From Crotophaga sulcirostris (lineage: Eukaryota > Chordata > Aves > Cuculiformes > Crotophagidae), in assembly GCA_013397455.1 (NCBI GenBank), contig VYZB01000724.1, forward strand, positions 57,315 through 121,314: a stretch of DNA of 64,000 nucleotides, given 5' to 3'. Below are positions 1-11,016 of the stretch, piece after piece (position 1 is the first letter of the stretch; every line of letters starts with the position of its first letter). Made by a program: the position numbers and the translations under genes. The notes below the pieces were generated by a model that saw only the letters and a list, made by a program, of their open reading frames with translations, had not been told where the DNA came from and did no database searches.

Positions 1-102
1 AGTACAATGAATGATATAATAAATTCTGGAAGATTGCTAGACATACTGGACAACTCTGCATGAAGCCTTAAGCACTAAAACCTGTTCACTTGCAAAGTTT
101 CC

Positions 103-559
103 TTTATTCACATCTTTTGGGAAGGTTCCTGCAATTTGCAAAAGAACAGAGAAAGCAACTGGGGTTTTTTTGTCAGCTTTTCACGGCATAAGGGGTAATC
201 AACACATCAGCCTTTTACAGCCAAGAAATCTGCCTCCCTCTGAGCTGTAACTTGAATCATTCGCCGCATTAGTCACAGGTTGGGGTGGCTGTGCTCTGCT
301 TCCCGCCATGACTCGGATCCACTGGGAGAAGGGGTAAGAGTGCTTTTGGGAATCTGCAGCACGGCAATGACTCCGTCATCGATGGGAGACAGTCACTGCA
401 GAGCGTGTGTGTTCATCTCTGCTTCAGGGATGTTCACACTCATGCTGAGTTTTTCTGCATCCTGCAGGTCTATTACTGTTTTTTCACCTTTTTCATCTAG
501 TAGGCAGTGAACTGTGGAACGCTGAGTGCCTAGACATACTATATTATCCAGTCTGACAC
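103..559 (-). other. Weak candidate terminal exon (unrecognised peptide, stop, polyA signal)
   Basis: Seen: a plausible acceptor (CATTTTATCTGTTAATAG) ends at 560, followed by an open frame of 55 residues including the split first codon. Its core reads LLDEKGEKTVIDLQDAEKL, and a TGA stop lies at 393-395. About 285 bp further on is AATAAA (103-108). The peptide is charged and codon-like in composition, but I do not recognise it. The frame is also open upstream of the acceptor (78 codons from an ATG at 629), so the splice site is not required by the frame. Its phase would let it join the COLEC12 exon at 51142-51092, a one-in-three coincidence. It may be chance open sequence, a pseudogene fragment, or an alternative last exon. 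Confidence 0.18.
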
Positions 560-2172
560 CTATTAACAGATAAAATGCCATTGTAGTACTGAGGGTGCTT
601 CTTAAATTAACAGTGTTGCCTTTCAGCAAGGATGCTTAATGCGTTGCAGAAAGAAAGACTGAGGGCCTGTGTCTTCTTAACTCATCTGAATAGTACCTGG
701 CAATCTGACAAAATGAAAAGCATTGGCTTGAATTTTCATTAAGGCTCAGTGTTCAGATTCAGTGCCAGTTCCCATTGGCTCACTCCATCTTCAAGATAAG
801 CTGCAAATGAATCTATTTTACTTTCTACAGTAGCGAGGTCAAATTATCTTTGTACCTGCTCCAGTGGAGCCTCGCAAAGTTAATGTCATCAGACAGATAA
901 AACTTGGACCATAATTTCCTGTGCTGATTGCTGCCCATTCCCTGCCTTCCTGCTCTTAAAAAAGCCCCCCAAAACCAAAACAGCCCATTGTGTTGTGTTG
1001 TGTGGGACAACTACTGAAACCACCGCTTCTAAAATTTATATCTTTAGTTTTCTTGATCCAGACTAGCTTTGGTGAGTGTACTTTTTATTTAAACAGATTG
1101 AATTTGCTTAGCAACTATTAGACTGAAACTCAGCTCTAAAAGTTTATTAACATGAAATAAGATAATTTTCTGTAGTGTAAATTCACTTCATAAAACAAGT
1201 TTGGTATTCACATAGCCGTGCAGATGTGCCAACTCCACTGCAGCTGTAGACATTTGGAAATCAGCAGAATTTGTCCCTAAATCTGCAATTGTTTGACGAC
1301 ACAGTTAATTTATTATGACTTTCAAGTGAGGAGATTACTTAAAGATGTTTTATAATACAGAGTTTCAGGACATCTAGCACAAAGCACCGCTGCTGGTAAA
1401 AATGAGGAGAAAGCGGAAATCAGGTTTTTCTAGTTCTGCCCTCACTGCAGTTTTTCAAATGTATCTGCCTCTGAATGTTGGTCAGCAGAGTAAGCATTTC
1501 TTCAATATTGACACTCCATTCGGCTCTATGTGGAATATGAAAAAGATGCTTTCGTGCCACAAGAATGTAAAGCACTTCCAGGTTCAGGAGAGTTACTAAA
1601 TAAACAGCCTACATTTCAACGTTACCTGGCAACTCCTATTGAAACTGGGACCATTCATCAAAGAAATAGTTTAACACTAAATACATGAGTAGGAGGTTAA
1701 CTGAAGTTGTCGGTGGTTCAGCTCTTTTGAAATTTGGTCTATTATTACTACTTAGCAAGTGCCTCCATAGCCAAGGTCCCTGTTTTGAAGACTCTGGACT
1801 AATTCCACTTCCTTACTTATTTTTGTCAATCAAAAAGTGACTGGAGTTCCTGATTTTGGCAGAACAGACAGAGTGAAATAAAAGCTCTAGAAAAATAAAC
1901 CTACATGTTTGGGACAAACACAGAATTGATGAGAAAAAAAATCCATGGTTCAGTAGCCACAGAAGAGAAAAAAATTTTTTTTTATGATTTAGACATTTTC
2001 CAACAGAAAATTCTTTACTTTATTCACAAAAATTTTGCCTCAAATTTAGATTATTAGCATAACCCCATGTTCAGCTCTACAATATGCCTCATAATTAACA
2101 GCACAGCATTTAGCAAAGTGAGTACTTATGAAAGCCTGAGGTTGAAGAATAATGTGATTCCAGCTCACATAC
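560..2172. other. Non-coding stretch, nothing recognised
   Basis: AT-leaning intronic sequence with frequent stops in all frames. A homopurine/homopyrimidine patch with A and T runs lies at about 1930-1985. No repeat family, RNA gene or convincing exon was recognised. Confidence 0.6.
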
Positions 2173-2786
2173 TGTCCTGATTTTGGCTGGGATAGAATTA
2201 ATTTTCTTCCTAGTAGCTGCTGTGTTTTGGATTTAGCATGAGAATAATGTTGATTACACATATTGGTTCAGTCGTTTATGCTTGGCTGGGATAGAGTTAA
2301 TTTTCTTCCCAGTAGCTGTTGTGTTTCAGAGCTAGTGTGAGAATAATGTTGATAATGCACTGATGTTTTCAGTTGTTGCTGAGAAATCAAGCGCTTTTTC
2401 AGTTTCCCATACTCTGCTAATGAGAAGGTGCACAAGAAGCTGGAAGGAGCATAGCCAGGCAGCTGACCCAAGCTTTCCAGAAAGATATTCAATATTATTT
2501 AAAGTCATGCTCAATATAAATGGGAAATTGACTAGGGGCCAGGGTTCACTGCTTGGAGATGGCATTGGTATCAGGCAGTAGGCAATTCATTGTGCAGCAC
2601 TTGTTTTTTGTCTTTTATTATTATTATCCTTTTTATCTCTTCTTTCTTTTTGTCCTATTAATCTGTCTTTATCTCAACCCTTGAGGTTTCTTTTTCCTTG
2701 ATTCTCCTCCCCATTCCACTGGGGTGGTGTGGGGAGAGAGATCAGCTGTGTGGTCCTAGCTGTTGGCTGGGGTTAAAACCATGACA
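2173..2786 (+). mobile_element. Solo LTR of an avian endogenous retrovirus, with duplicated 5' segment
   Basis: Seen: it starts TGTCCTGATTTTGGCTGGGA and ends GGGGTTAAAACCATGACA, with TG...CA termini. Internally it has the usual parts of this abundant bird LTR: GAGAATAATGTTGAT near the start, a TATAAAT-like site near 2514, an ATT-rich tract near 2615-2635, TATTAATCTGTCTTTATCTC, and the pre-terminal CCCCATTCCACTGGGG. No gag, pol or env reading frame flanks it, so it is a solo LTR left by recombination. The first 100 bp or so is present twice (2183-2280 and 2282-2380). Short flanking sequences CACATAC and CACATGC are similar but are not a clean target-site duplication. The same family recurs inverted at 42372-42933. 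Confidence 0.88.
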
Positions 2787-5244
2787 CATGCCTCCATCCT
2801 GACCCAGCTTCCCTGCTGCTCCAGTTCTAGGCCTCTCTTCTAATTTAGCCAGTCAGTTTGGTAAATACCAGAGTTATAGGAAGCAGGCTGGGATAAATAA
2901 GCCCTCTGAAACCAGACGTTGAATTTCAGCCAGATGAGGTAAAAATTGAGTGACTCACATGTGGAGTAATAACTCACAATTCAGTTATTTTCAGTCTCCT
3001 TCACGTGTCCCTATCTCCCTCCTCATAAACAGCTTAAAAAAGCTCTCAGGAGAGTTTTGCAGCTCTGAGACTTTACCTGCAGTACTTATAACACAGCTAA
3101 TTTCCCCTGTATAGACATTTATACAACTCGATATTACATCCCATTTCTGTTGGCATCCCACCTGCCTGTGCAGGATGTTTCTCATCTGCTCAGCAATTCC
3201 AGCTCTCCCTGTGTAGCTAAAGCCTTGTGCAATGTGATATTAAAACTTCCAGAAAGCCTTCCTATAGGTATTTACAACAAGGTGTTAACTTTCCATGTTG
3301 TTTCAAAGGGGTGCATTCCTTGCTGTTTTATGAGCAAATCTCAGATTTTTAATTCAGGCTGAAGATGTCATTAAGTCATATAGGTTCTTTCTTTAAAAGT
3401 TTCTGCAATGAACCTTCTCCAAATTCTTTCTGCTAAAATTTTGGACGCTAGGTTGGCCACCCCTGGACTCAATGGTTAAAATCCCCTTGCCACCGGATTC
3501 CTTACATTTTTTTCTGACCTCCTCCAGAAAAGCTCCAAGGCAGCTGCTCCCTCCTCTCTTTCCCCCATCTAACTCTATAGCATTTCCTGCATCCCTCTAC
3601 CATCCCCCTTCCCCATCTCTGCAAGGCACATATGGGTCTGCTGATCTCTCAGGAGTCATCCTTTGGAGTCATCCTCCCACACTGAATGTCACTCTTCTCA
3701 CATCCCTGACTTTCCACTCTCCTTTCACTTGTAAAACTTCGAACATACAAGGGAAGCTGGGTCTGCTCTCTGTATCCCATGATCCAAGCAGCACCCGGTC
3801 CTTGTGCACAGAGCCCCAGTCCTGCTCCATTACATTCTTCTCCCCCGTACTCCTCTGCAGAAATCCTTTATTCCCTCAAGATTTAGCAGCTGCATTGCAT
3901 ATGCGTCTGCCACCTGGTCACCTTCTGGGTTTGCTTGTGTCATGTAAGTCCCTGTTCTTAACCTGGAAGCAATTCTGGGCAGGGAAACTACTGAATACAT
4001 TACAGTTTGAACAGCGCAACCTAAAGTGTATTAGAAATTATTTGGTGAATATAGTATTATAGTTACTCTGCCTGGAATCTGACAGTGAGGGCTTTTGTAA
4101 CACTACAGAACAAAATTTGCTACCTATCCCCAGTATCCCCCTGGTCCCTAAAAGAGCAGGAGACACAGTAATCCATGGCAACACTGCTTCAACAAAGGCT
4201 CAGGGGAATATCCACTTTCCCCAAATCACATCATGTCATGTAAGGAGACTGCAACAGAAACAGATGTTGACAGTATATCAAAAGACAGTTACCATTGTGC
4301 TGATAAACTTGTTATCTGAGGGCTGCAGTTGTCAGAAAGGTTTTTGTACAGACCGCAAGCCCACCTGGCTGTTGAAAGAGGACACATCAAAGAGGCACCA
4401 AGCCAGAAACAGTCTGACACAAAACTTGTATTCAGCACCACATCCTTTCAAATGGCAATATAATATTGAACAAGATGTGTGAGGATATGGAGAACATGTC
4501 TGTACAACATAAAATATCTGCGACTGCGGTGGATACTTAGCAGGGTTCACCACAGCCTGTGGGGTCATGGTTGAAAACCCCACCAGAGGACACGGACTTT
4601 GGAAAATATGGATGAGTCAGATCTACAAAACAGCTCACTTGTGAGACAATTGACTTCACTCAGTCAGTACTGTCATTTTTCAAAAAATATTGCCAACTAA
4701 ATGTAAAAAGGAAGAGCCCACTCCTGTAGGAGGGACAGGTGCCTATGTTTCAGCAAGCAGTGGAGGCAGTGCAGGTAATAACCAGAGCCTGACAGTAGGA
4801 AACTCTGTAAGTGAAGAGAGAGTTAATGCAATGGCTGGGTGTATACGTAAGACTGAGACACAGTATCACTGTATCTCATGATGCTACTGGAATAGCATAT
4901 GCCATTTTTGCATCTTCTCGTTGAAAAACTGAAATGCAACAATGGCTTAGACAGTACAAATGAAAGGATGATAAAAACCTGCCTTAAAATGAGGGGCTAA
5001 AAAACTTATTTTACTGAGTTTATCAAAGATTAGGCTAAGCTGACTTATTCATGTGCTGTTGTAAATGTTGTAAATGAAGCTCTTTCTGATAACACAGGGC
5101 TTTCTAGTAAACAAAGTCATGATAAGAGCCAATGTAGTAGACAGTGAGGTTAAACATACTCCTAGTAGACACAAGTTGATGATTTTTATCAGAGAAGATT
5201 ATTAAAAAGGGAAAACAATGGAAAAGACATTTAATGGATTTTCT
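2787..5244. other. Non-coding stretch, nothing recognised
   Basis: Contains a pyrimidine-rich segment (about 3480-3960) that is open for 196 codons on the plus strand, judged to be a compositional artefact. No recognisable repeat, RNA gene or exon otherwise. Confidence 0.55.
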
Positions 5245-5405
5245 GTCACATGAAGTCTTAAAATTAAGACTGGATGTCTTTTTAAAAGATATGCCTTATC
5301 TCCAGAAAAAAAATAATTATGGGCATCATTCAGCAATTGCTCTGTCTTGCATTATACAAAAGGTCAGATTACATGATCATAATGGTCCCCTCTAGTTGTA
5401 AAGTT
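5245..5405 (+). mobile_element. Old, diverged CR1 LINE 3' end
   Basis: Seen: it reads AAGACTGGATGTCTTTTTAA, then AAGATATGCC, then AGGTCAGATTACATGATCAT followed by AATGGTCCCCTCTAGTTGTA. This order matches the 3' terminal part of the older CR1 lineages common in reptiles and birds (consensus, from memory: gactggatgtctttctaaaag ... aggtcagactagatgatcataatggtccc). It is more diverged than the other CR1 copies here and has no clear octamer tail. It is too short to hold an intact ORF2. Confidence 0.75.
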
Positions 5406-8400
5406 GAGCCTATGCATTTTTAAAGCATTCTAAGCTCTTGAAAATAGTTAATTGCATCAAAGTATATGATTCTAAAAATGAGTCACTGTGTAGATGGATA
5501 GGCTGAAGAGGGTATCTTGCAATAGCTAGTAACCAGCTGCTGTGTATAGAAATGGACTGAATTGCAAAAAGCAAACATATAGATACCACATGGATGTCTG
5601 TGCAAAAGACTCCCCGAGGGCACAAAGGCTGCCTGAGGTATGGTGGGCCCTTCTTTGGATAGAAGATCAGAAAGGAAAATATTAATACTATAGTGTGCTT
5701 ATTCCCTTTGTGCATTGGAAGAGATATTTTATCTGAACTTAGTGTTCCTGTTGCAGCAGTAGTCACCTCAGCCACCTCCCTCTTGCATGTAGTCACTGTG
5801 CTTGAGTTGGGACTTGCATTTGCAAAGCCAGGCCAGTAACACCCCACCAGCTGCGCACGCAGGACTCAAGGGTCACCAGAGCCCCACTGTGCTGGAGTCT
5901 CTCAGTCTCAAGACCTGGCTCCTGTCTGGCTCCTTCAACCCTCAAACGAGGAGCAAGCTCCCACATAGGCAGTGTGTGTCACCAGAGCACTGGCGGAGAG
6001 TTTCAGCCTTGAAATAGGGAACTAACGTCACAGTACAGATCAGCAGGCATTACTCAGGTGGAATCAGTGCATTTCTCTCAGGAAATCTATGACAAAGCAG
6101 AAACTGAAGAGGCATGAGACACATACGACAACTGATGAGCCTCAGTATGGTTTGGTGATGTCTTTTCATTTCTCTCTCCCTCTGGCCTCTCAAAAAAGGG
6201 CAAGGAGAAACTTTTCCTCTTCCTTTGCTGTTTTTAAGAAAAACGTTTTTTTAAGTATCATGAGGCATCAGGGTAAGCCACTTAAAAGGGAACTCCTAAA
6301 CAACATAAAAAAAAAGCAGCTTTTAAAAAAAATCCATTCTATTTCAGTGTGTTTCAGAGGAGTTACTGTGGGTAAGTGATATCTGCAGTCACTCTGTCCT
6401 TGAACACCAAACCAGCTTTCACCTCATCTTTCAGTTTGCTGAGAACTCTTAGATCTGAGAAAAAACACTGACATGTTCTTTGTTGTTTTTAAATGATGCC
6501 AAAAGATGCAGTTTCTTTATTTTACTCCACTTGTGCATCATTAGCAAAATTCCAGACCTCCCTGAGAAAGAATGGGTGACCTGCTGGTAACAGCCTTCGA
6601 TGTGGGGGACTAATAGATTTTCCTTCAGACCTTGCAAATGTACCACACTTCAGGACTGCTTGTGTATCTATCCTGCAAATGTGAAACAGTGCTGAGAGCC
6701 CCTAGTTAAGACTGACCTTGTCCCTGGACTCACAGCACCAGTATGAGCACATTAGCTCAGCACCTTTGTTTTGTGTCCTGCTGCCTGGTATGATGAAACG
6801 CATCCTTCAATCCTTAGGCATCATTTAGGACTTAGGCATATGCAAAGGTTGAGAAAGCTTTTGGAAAGACACTGGCATAACGTAAAATGGATTTTGAAAT
6901 TATGCAACTTTACTAATCTTGCAAAGTAAGGTTTTGCTTTTGTCTTCAGGTTCAAACTCATAGGAAGCTTTGTCTACTGTATCTCACTAGCCCTCACAAG
7001 AACTGGTTTAAAGCAGCATTAACTTAATCAGACAAAACTCCTCTGCAAAAAAACCCCAAAACTTTAATGATCTTCAAATATCAGGCTTTCTGAGAGGACC
7101 ATAAGACAAAATCTACTTGACTTTCCCCCTCAGCCTCCCTGTCTTGAAAAGCTAACTTCACATCTGCTTGTTATCAGTAGTTATCTCACAGCACGCCTCT
7201 GAATCATTTAGAAAACTCAAAGCACATGTTTATCCCTGCTGAGGAACCAGTCATTATGATGCTATTTACAGGCCCTTGGTGACCCAAGCTCACTACATGG
7301 TGTAGAAAACTGCCAAAGATTTTGTCTCAGGGGTTCTCACTGCTGCTAAATTTAATTACTTACCATCAGCTTTTCAGCCATGAGGCTGCACTCCCTCCTT
7401 TCAAGCCGCATTGAGGCATGCCTGTGTGAGGACATGTGGGAAAGCTAAGATAAATCAATTAGACATATGAAGCATGTTGCATGAGACTTAAAGCAAGTTA
7501 AGTCTTCATGTGGTTATTCTTATTCAGGAGAATAAAAGGGCTTTCACTTTCCTGTGTAGACAACTTCAAAGCTGCACCATTTTACAATCGTAGTATGTAG
7601 TGAAACGCAATGAGGGGCCAGGAAGAGATGCCAATAGTCTTGGGCAAATGCATTCACATCTAAAAATGGAAAATGCTGACTAATTAGCAATGTGGAAGGA
7701 TGATATGTCCTCCCAAGACCAAAATCTGCTTCTCACAAAACACTGTGCGCACTACCTCTTTCAGGGCCTTTCTGCTTAGATGGTCAGATGAGCCTTATAT
7801 TCATCTTGGCACAAGGATAAATAGCATCTTCACTACGAGATGCTCAAAGTAAGCCTACTTGTTGTGGGACAGGAAGTCTGATGCAGGACTACACTTCCAC
7901 TGACCGTATAGAGTCAGCATCTCTGCTGAGGATTTTTGATATTCAGGAAAACCATTTAAAGGTCTGGTCTTACAGCCAGTATCCAGCTTGCAATTGCTCC
8001 TTACTACACTATAGAGAAAATTCCCAGCATGTTGGTTTCTCCTTGCACAAAGAGTGGAAACATCTTCATATAATTCTTAACCCTCTTGAAAATCCATGCA
8101 GGGCTAGCCCCATATTTAGGTTTTCATGATTTTTAGTCAAAACAGAGCACTATATTTTTGCTTTCCAATGAGCACTTCCAGCAGTGATGCATCTAGGTTT
8201 TTTTTCACCTGAATGTTTTTCAACAAGTTAAAAAGGTTTTTCTAAAGTCTTAGCGAGACTTCAAGAAACAGCAAGAATTCGAAGACTGCCTCCTTGCCTC
8301 ATGTTGCTAAAGAATATTTTGAAAAGGTAACATCAGACAGGGGTGTTGCAGCTTCCTCTGCTTTCAGAGAATGTCTCTGTGATGGGACTTACAGAGAAGA

Positions 8401-8493
8401 GACTTAATGTCAGACTCCAAGTCTTACAGTGTGCATGTGAAAACTTGACTGAAGCTACTTACTGTAATATGTCTGTGTGATGTACCAATTACA
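5406..8493. other. Non-coding stretch, nothing recognised
   Basis: Ordinary AT-leaning sequence with scattered short A-runs (for example near 6308 and 6325). A minus-strand frame of 145 codons (5410-5847) is open but looks non-coding. No repeat family was recognised. Confidence 0.55.
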
Positions 8494-8579
8494 GACAGAC
8501 GCATCTACTATAAATTCTATAAAGAATTTATAGAATTATAAATTATAAAGAATTATAAAGAATTTATAAGGTGTCTGTC
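8494..8579. repeat. AT-rich palindromic/tandem repeat with GACAGAC...GTCTGTC flanks
   Basis: Seen: about 60 bp of nested TATAAA/GAATTTAT units, including the exact hairpin ATAAATTC-TATAAA-GAATTTAT and the partial tandem copies ATTATAAAGA. It is bracketed by the inverted 7-mers GACAGAC (8494-8500) and GTCTGTC (8573-8579). The whole block can fold into a cruciform or long hairpin. Likely an expanded AT microsatellite; no function can be inferred. Confidence 0.7.
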
Positions 8580-9524
8580 ATCTTCATAATTAAACTAAAA
8601 CCCCAAAATATTTTTTAAAAAAAGGCCCAAACCAAAATACTTCAACAGATTGAAAACAGCTGAATGTCACCAGGATTTCCATTTCTTCATGTAGAGAAGT
8701 ATCTGTAGCTGACAACTTCAACCACACGTTCTGCATGCTGCCTGGTTTCACACTGCGGGAGAGATGTTTATATATCCACTCACAGGCATTATGTTCTTTA
8801 ATAACATAAAGTAGAGAACTGGAAAAGCTTAAAGAGAAAGCACTTGGGTACAGATAGGTTAAAACCTAAGCTAAATCTAACTTAACTAGGCTTCAATTCT
8901 CATGTTTCTATTACAAAACCAGTAGAAAATTTGACTACAGTTAACATTTCTGGCTTTATCTTGAGAATCGATGGAAACTTGGGGTTGCATTAAGGAAATG
9001 CTTCAACAGCATTGCAATGTGACACTGGAAAAAAGTGTAGAGGCAATAAGTATATACAAAATGTCTGTCCTGCCATGTAAATAGATATTGAAAGTTTAGC
9101 TAACATTCCACAGTGGTTTGAAAGAATAGACTTTGAAGAAATCAAATTAGAAATGAAAAATGTGTATGCAATTTATTTTGCACATCCCAGTGCCTAGTTC
9201 AGTAAGTGCTAGGGGGCTGGGGCATTAATCAGAGGCAAAATGTATATTTCAAGTCTGCCTTCATTAAAGCAGTGCAGTATAGTTTTTTGGTTTTTTTTTT
9301 TACTTCTCCAGTTTCTGGCTGGCACAGGAACTTTGACTGGACTGATTCTTTTTGCTGAAGCTCAACTTGACCTGGGAAGAAACTCCAGAGTTGTATGTCA
9401 CTGACATAGAGGAGGGAAAGACAGTGATGGACTGGAGGGGTTGTTTCTGCTGCTATTGAAGACTGTCATTCTCCTCTCACAGAAGCAGCTCATGATTTTG
9501 ACGTGACATCACTGTCTTGGTTAG

Positions 9525-9554
9525 GTCCATGCATAGTGTTTGCTTCACTGAAGG
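9525..9554 (+). repeat. Short dispersed repeat, copy A (26/30 identical to 10987-11016)
   Basis: Seen: GCATAGTGTTTGCTTCACTG with four-base flanks matches copy B at 26 of 30 positions. The 12-mer CTTCACTGAAGG occurs again immediately downstream (9560-9571), so this copy also carries a local duplication. No known family was recognised. Confidence 0.5.
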
Positions 9555-10986
9555 CTTTACTTCACTGAAGGTTTTACAACCTTTTCTTCACGCCCAGGTC
9601 CTGCCATAGTCAGCCAATGCTTTCCATTTCCATTTATTTTTTCTTTGAGATGTAATTACTACAATAATTACAAGTCAAGCTTACCCTGAAGAAGATCTCT
9701 CAGAGGCAACGGCTGGCACACACTGTGGCTTCCCACTTGCTAGGAACTGCTCACCACAGACGACGTGTCACACAGCTCTTTCAACACTCTGTACACATTT
9801 GCATCTCTTATGTTCAAAGCTGCATTCATCTAAACTAGCTGAGACACAGGGAAGCTGGCAACTTTGCACTAGCTTGCTGAGTTTGGAAAACCAAGGGCTT
9901 GATCCACACAAAGCTCAGGCAGTGTCTCACTTTTGGGTACAGTGTACACCTAAGCCTTTTAGGGCTGCACTTCACCATTTCTGCCCTCTTCTTTGCTGCT
10001 TCTCAACTCCAGAATCTTCCTCATGCTTCCTTCTGAACAGACCTCATCGGCAGGATTCTCTGGTACTCCTCTGCCTTTCTGCTGTCTCTCCTTGCTGGGA
10101 CCCTGCCACACAAGGATGAAATGCAAGCTACCACCCCTGCACTGCACTCTGCTCAGTTTTGTGCCTCATTGGACTGAGCAGGAGCTGGTGACCTGTAACT
10201 GAGGCTATGTGTACAGTGCTCACCTTGTGAAAGCAGGATACAAGTCAGAAAGTACGAGGCTGAGCAGGGATTCAGGTGTGATTGTATAAAGCTACCACCT
10301 TAAAAAATGGAAGGTCTGTAACAGGTGGTGGTTATCTGGGAGGTGCTGTGCTGGACACCAGAGAGCAAAAGTTGAGGCACAGCTTCTCAAGGCTGTACTC
10401 TAACCTCCAGTTCACCTAACTGCAGCTCCTAACAGTAAACAGCAGAAGGGAAAGCCTGGCATAACTAAGCAGGGATAGGATCTTTCAGACTACAAACCAA
10501 CCTCTTTTGCATAAGAATCCAACCATAGCTGTTTGAATTTAGCTAGCCCTTGTTTTGATCTGGACCAGTCTGTTTATACTGCCTAATTGTGGTCATTCCT
10601 GTGGCTTTGTTTGTTTGTTTACCACAGTACTTGGGAGTTTGGGAAAATGTTGCAAAAGATCCAAAAAGCAAAACCGGCAGTCATTCTTTAACTTAATGTT
10701 TATAGTTTACAGGAGGGATTCAACATGCTATAATATTGCAAAACTCCAGAATATCTTTGCATAGTTTGTCGGTATAAATCAGGGACAATTTATGCAGTGC
10801 TTGAGAAGCAACTATTTCTGGTAGAGTTGTGAGCTCTTGCTGTATCAGGCACACAAGATAAGACGATGGAAATACTACCAAGAGATTCAAGCAAACAGAC
10901 TATCAAAAAACTGCCACCATTGTGAAAAACTGTAAAGGTTCTGAGATCAAACAAAAGAAAAGGAGATGGCACTACCTTCCTGTCAT

Positions 10987-11016
10987 GTCCCCGCATAGTA
11001 TTTGCATCACTGAAGG
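10987..11016 (+). repeat. Short dispersed repeat, copy B
   Basis: Seen: GCATAGTATTTGCATCACTG in the same orientation as copy A, 1.46 kb away. Both are followed by T-rich sequence containing CTTC or CCTC and then CAC, so the shared element may be somewhat longer but diverged. Confidence 0.5.

Noticed and set aside
3472..4062. Plus-strand open frame of 196 codons
   Set aside because: Pyrimidine-rich sequence, which lacks stops by composition. The peptide is Pro/Ser/Leu-rich with no recognisable domain, and there are no splice or promoter signals.
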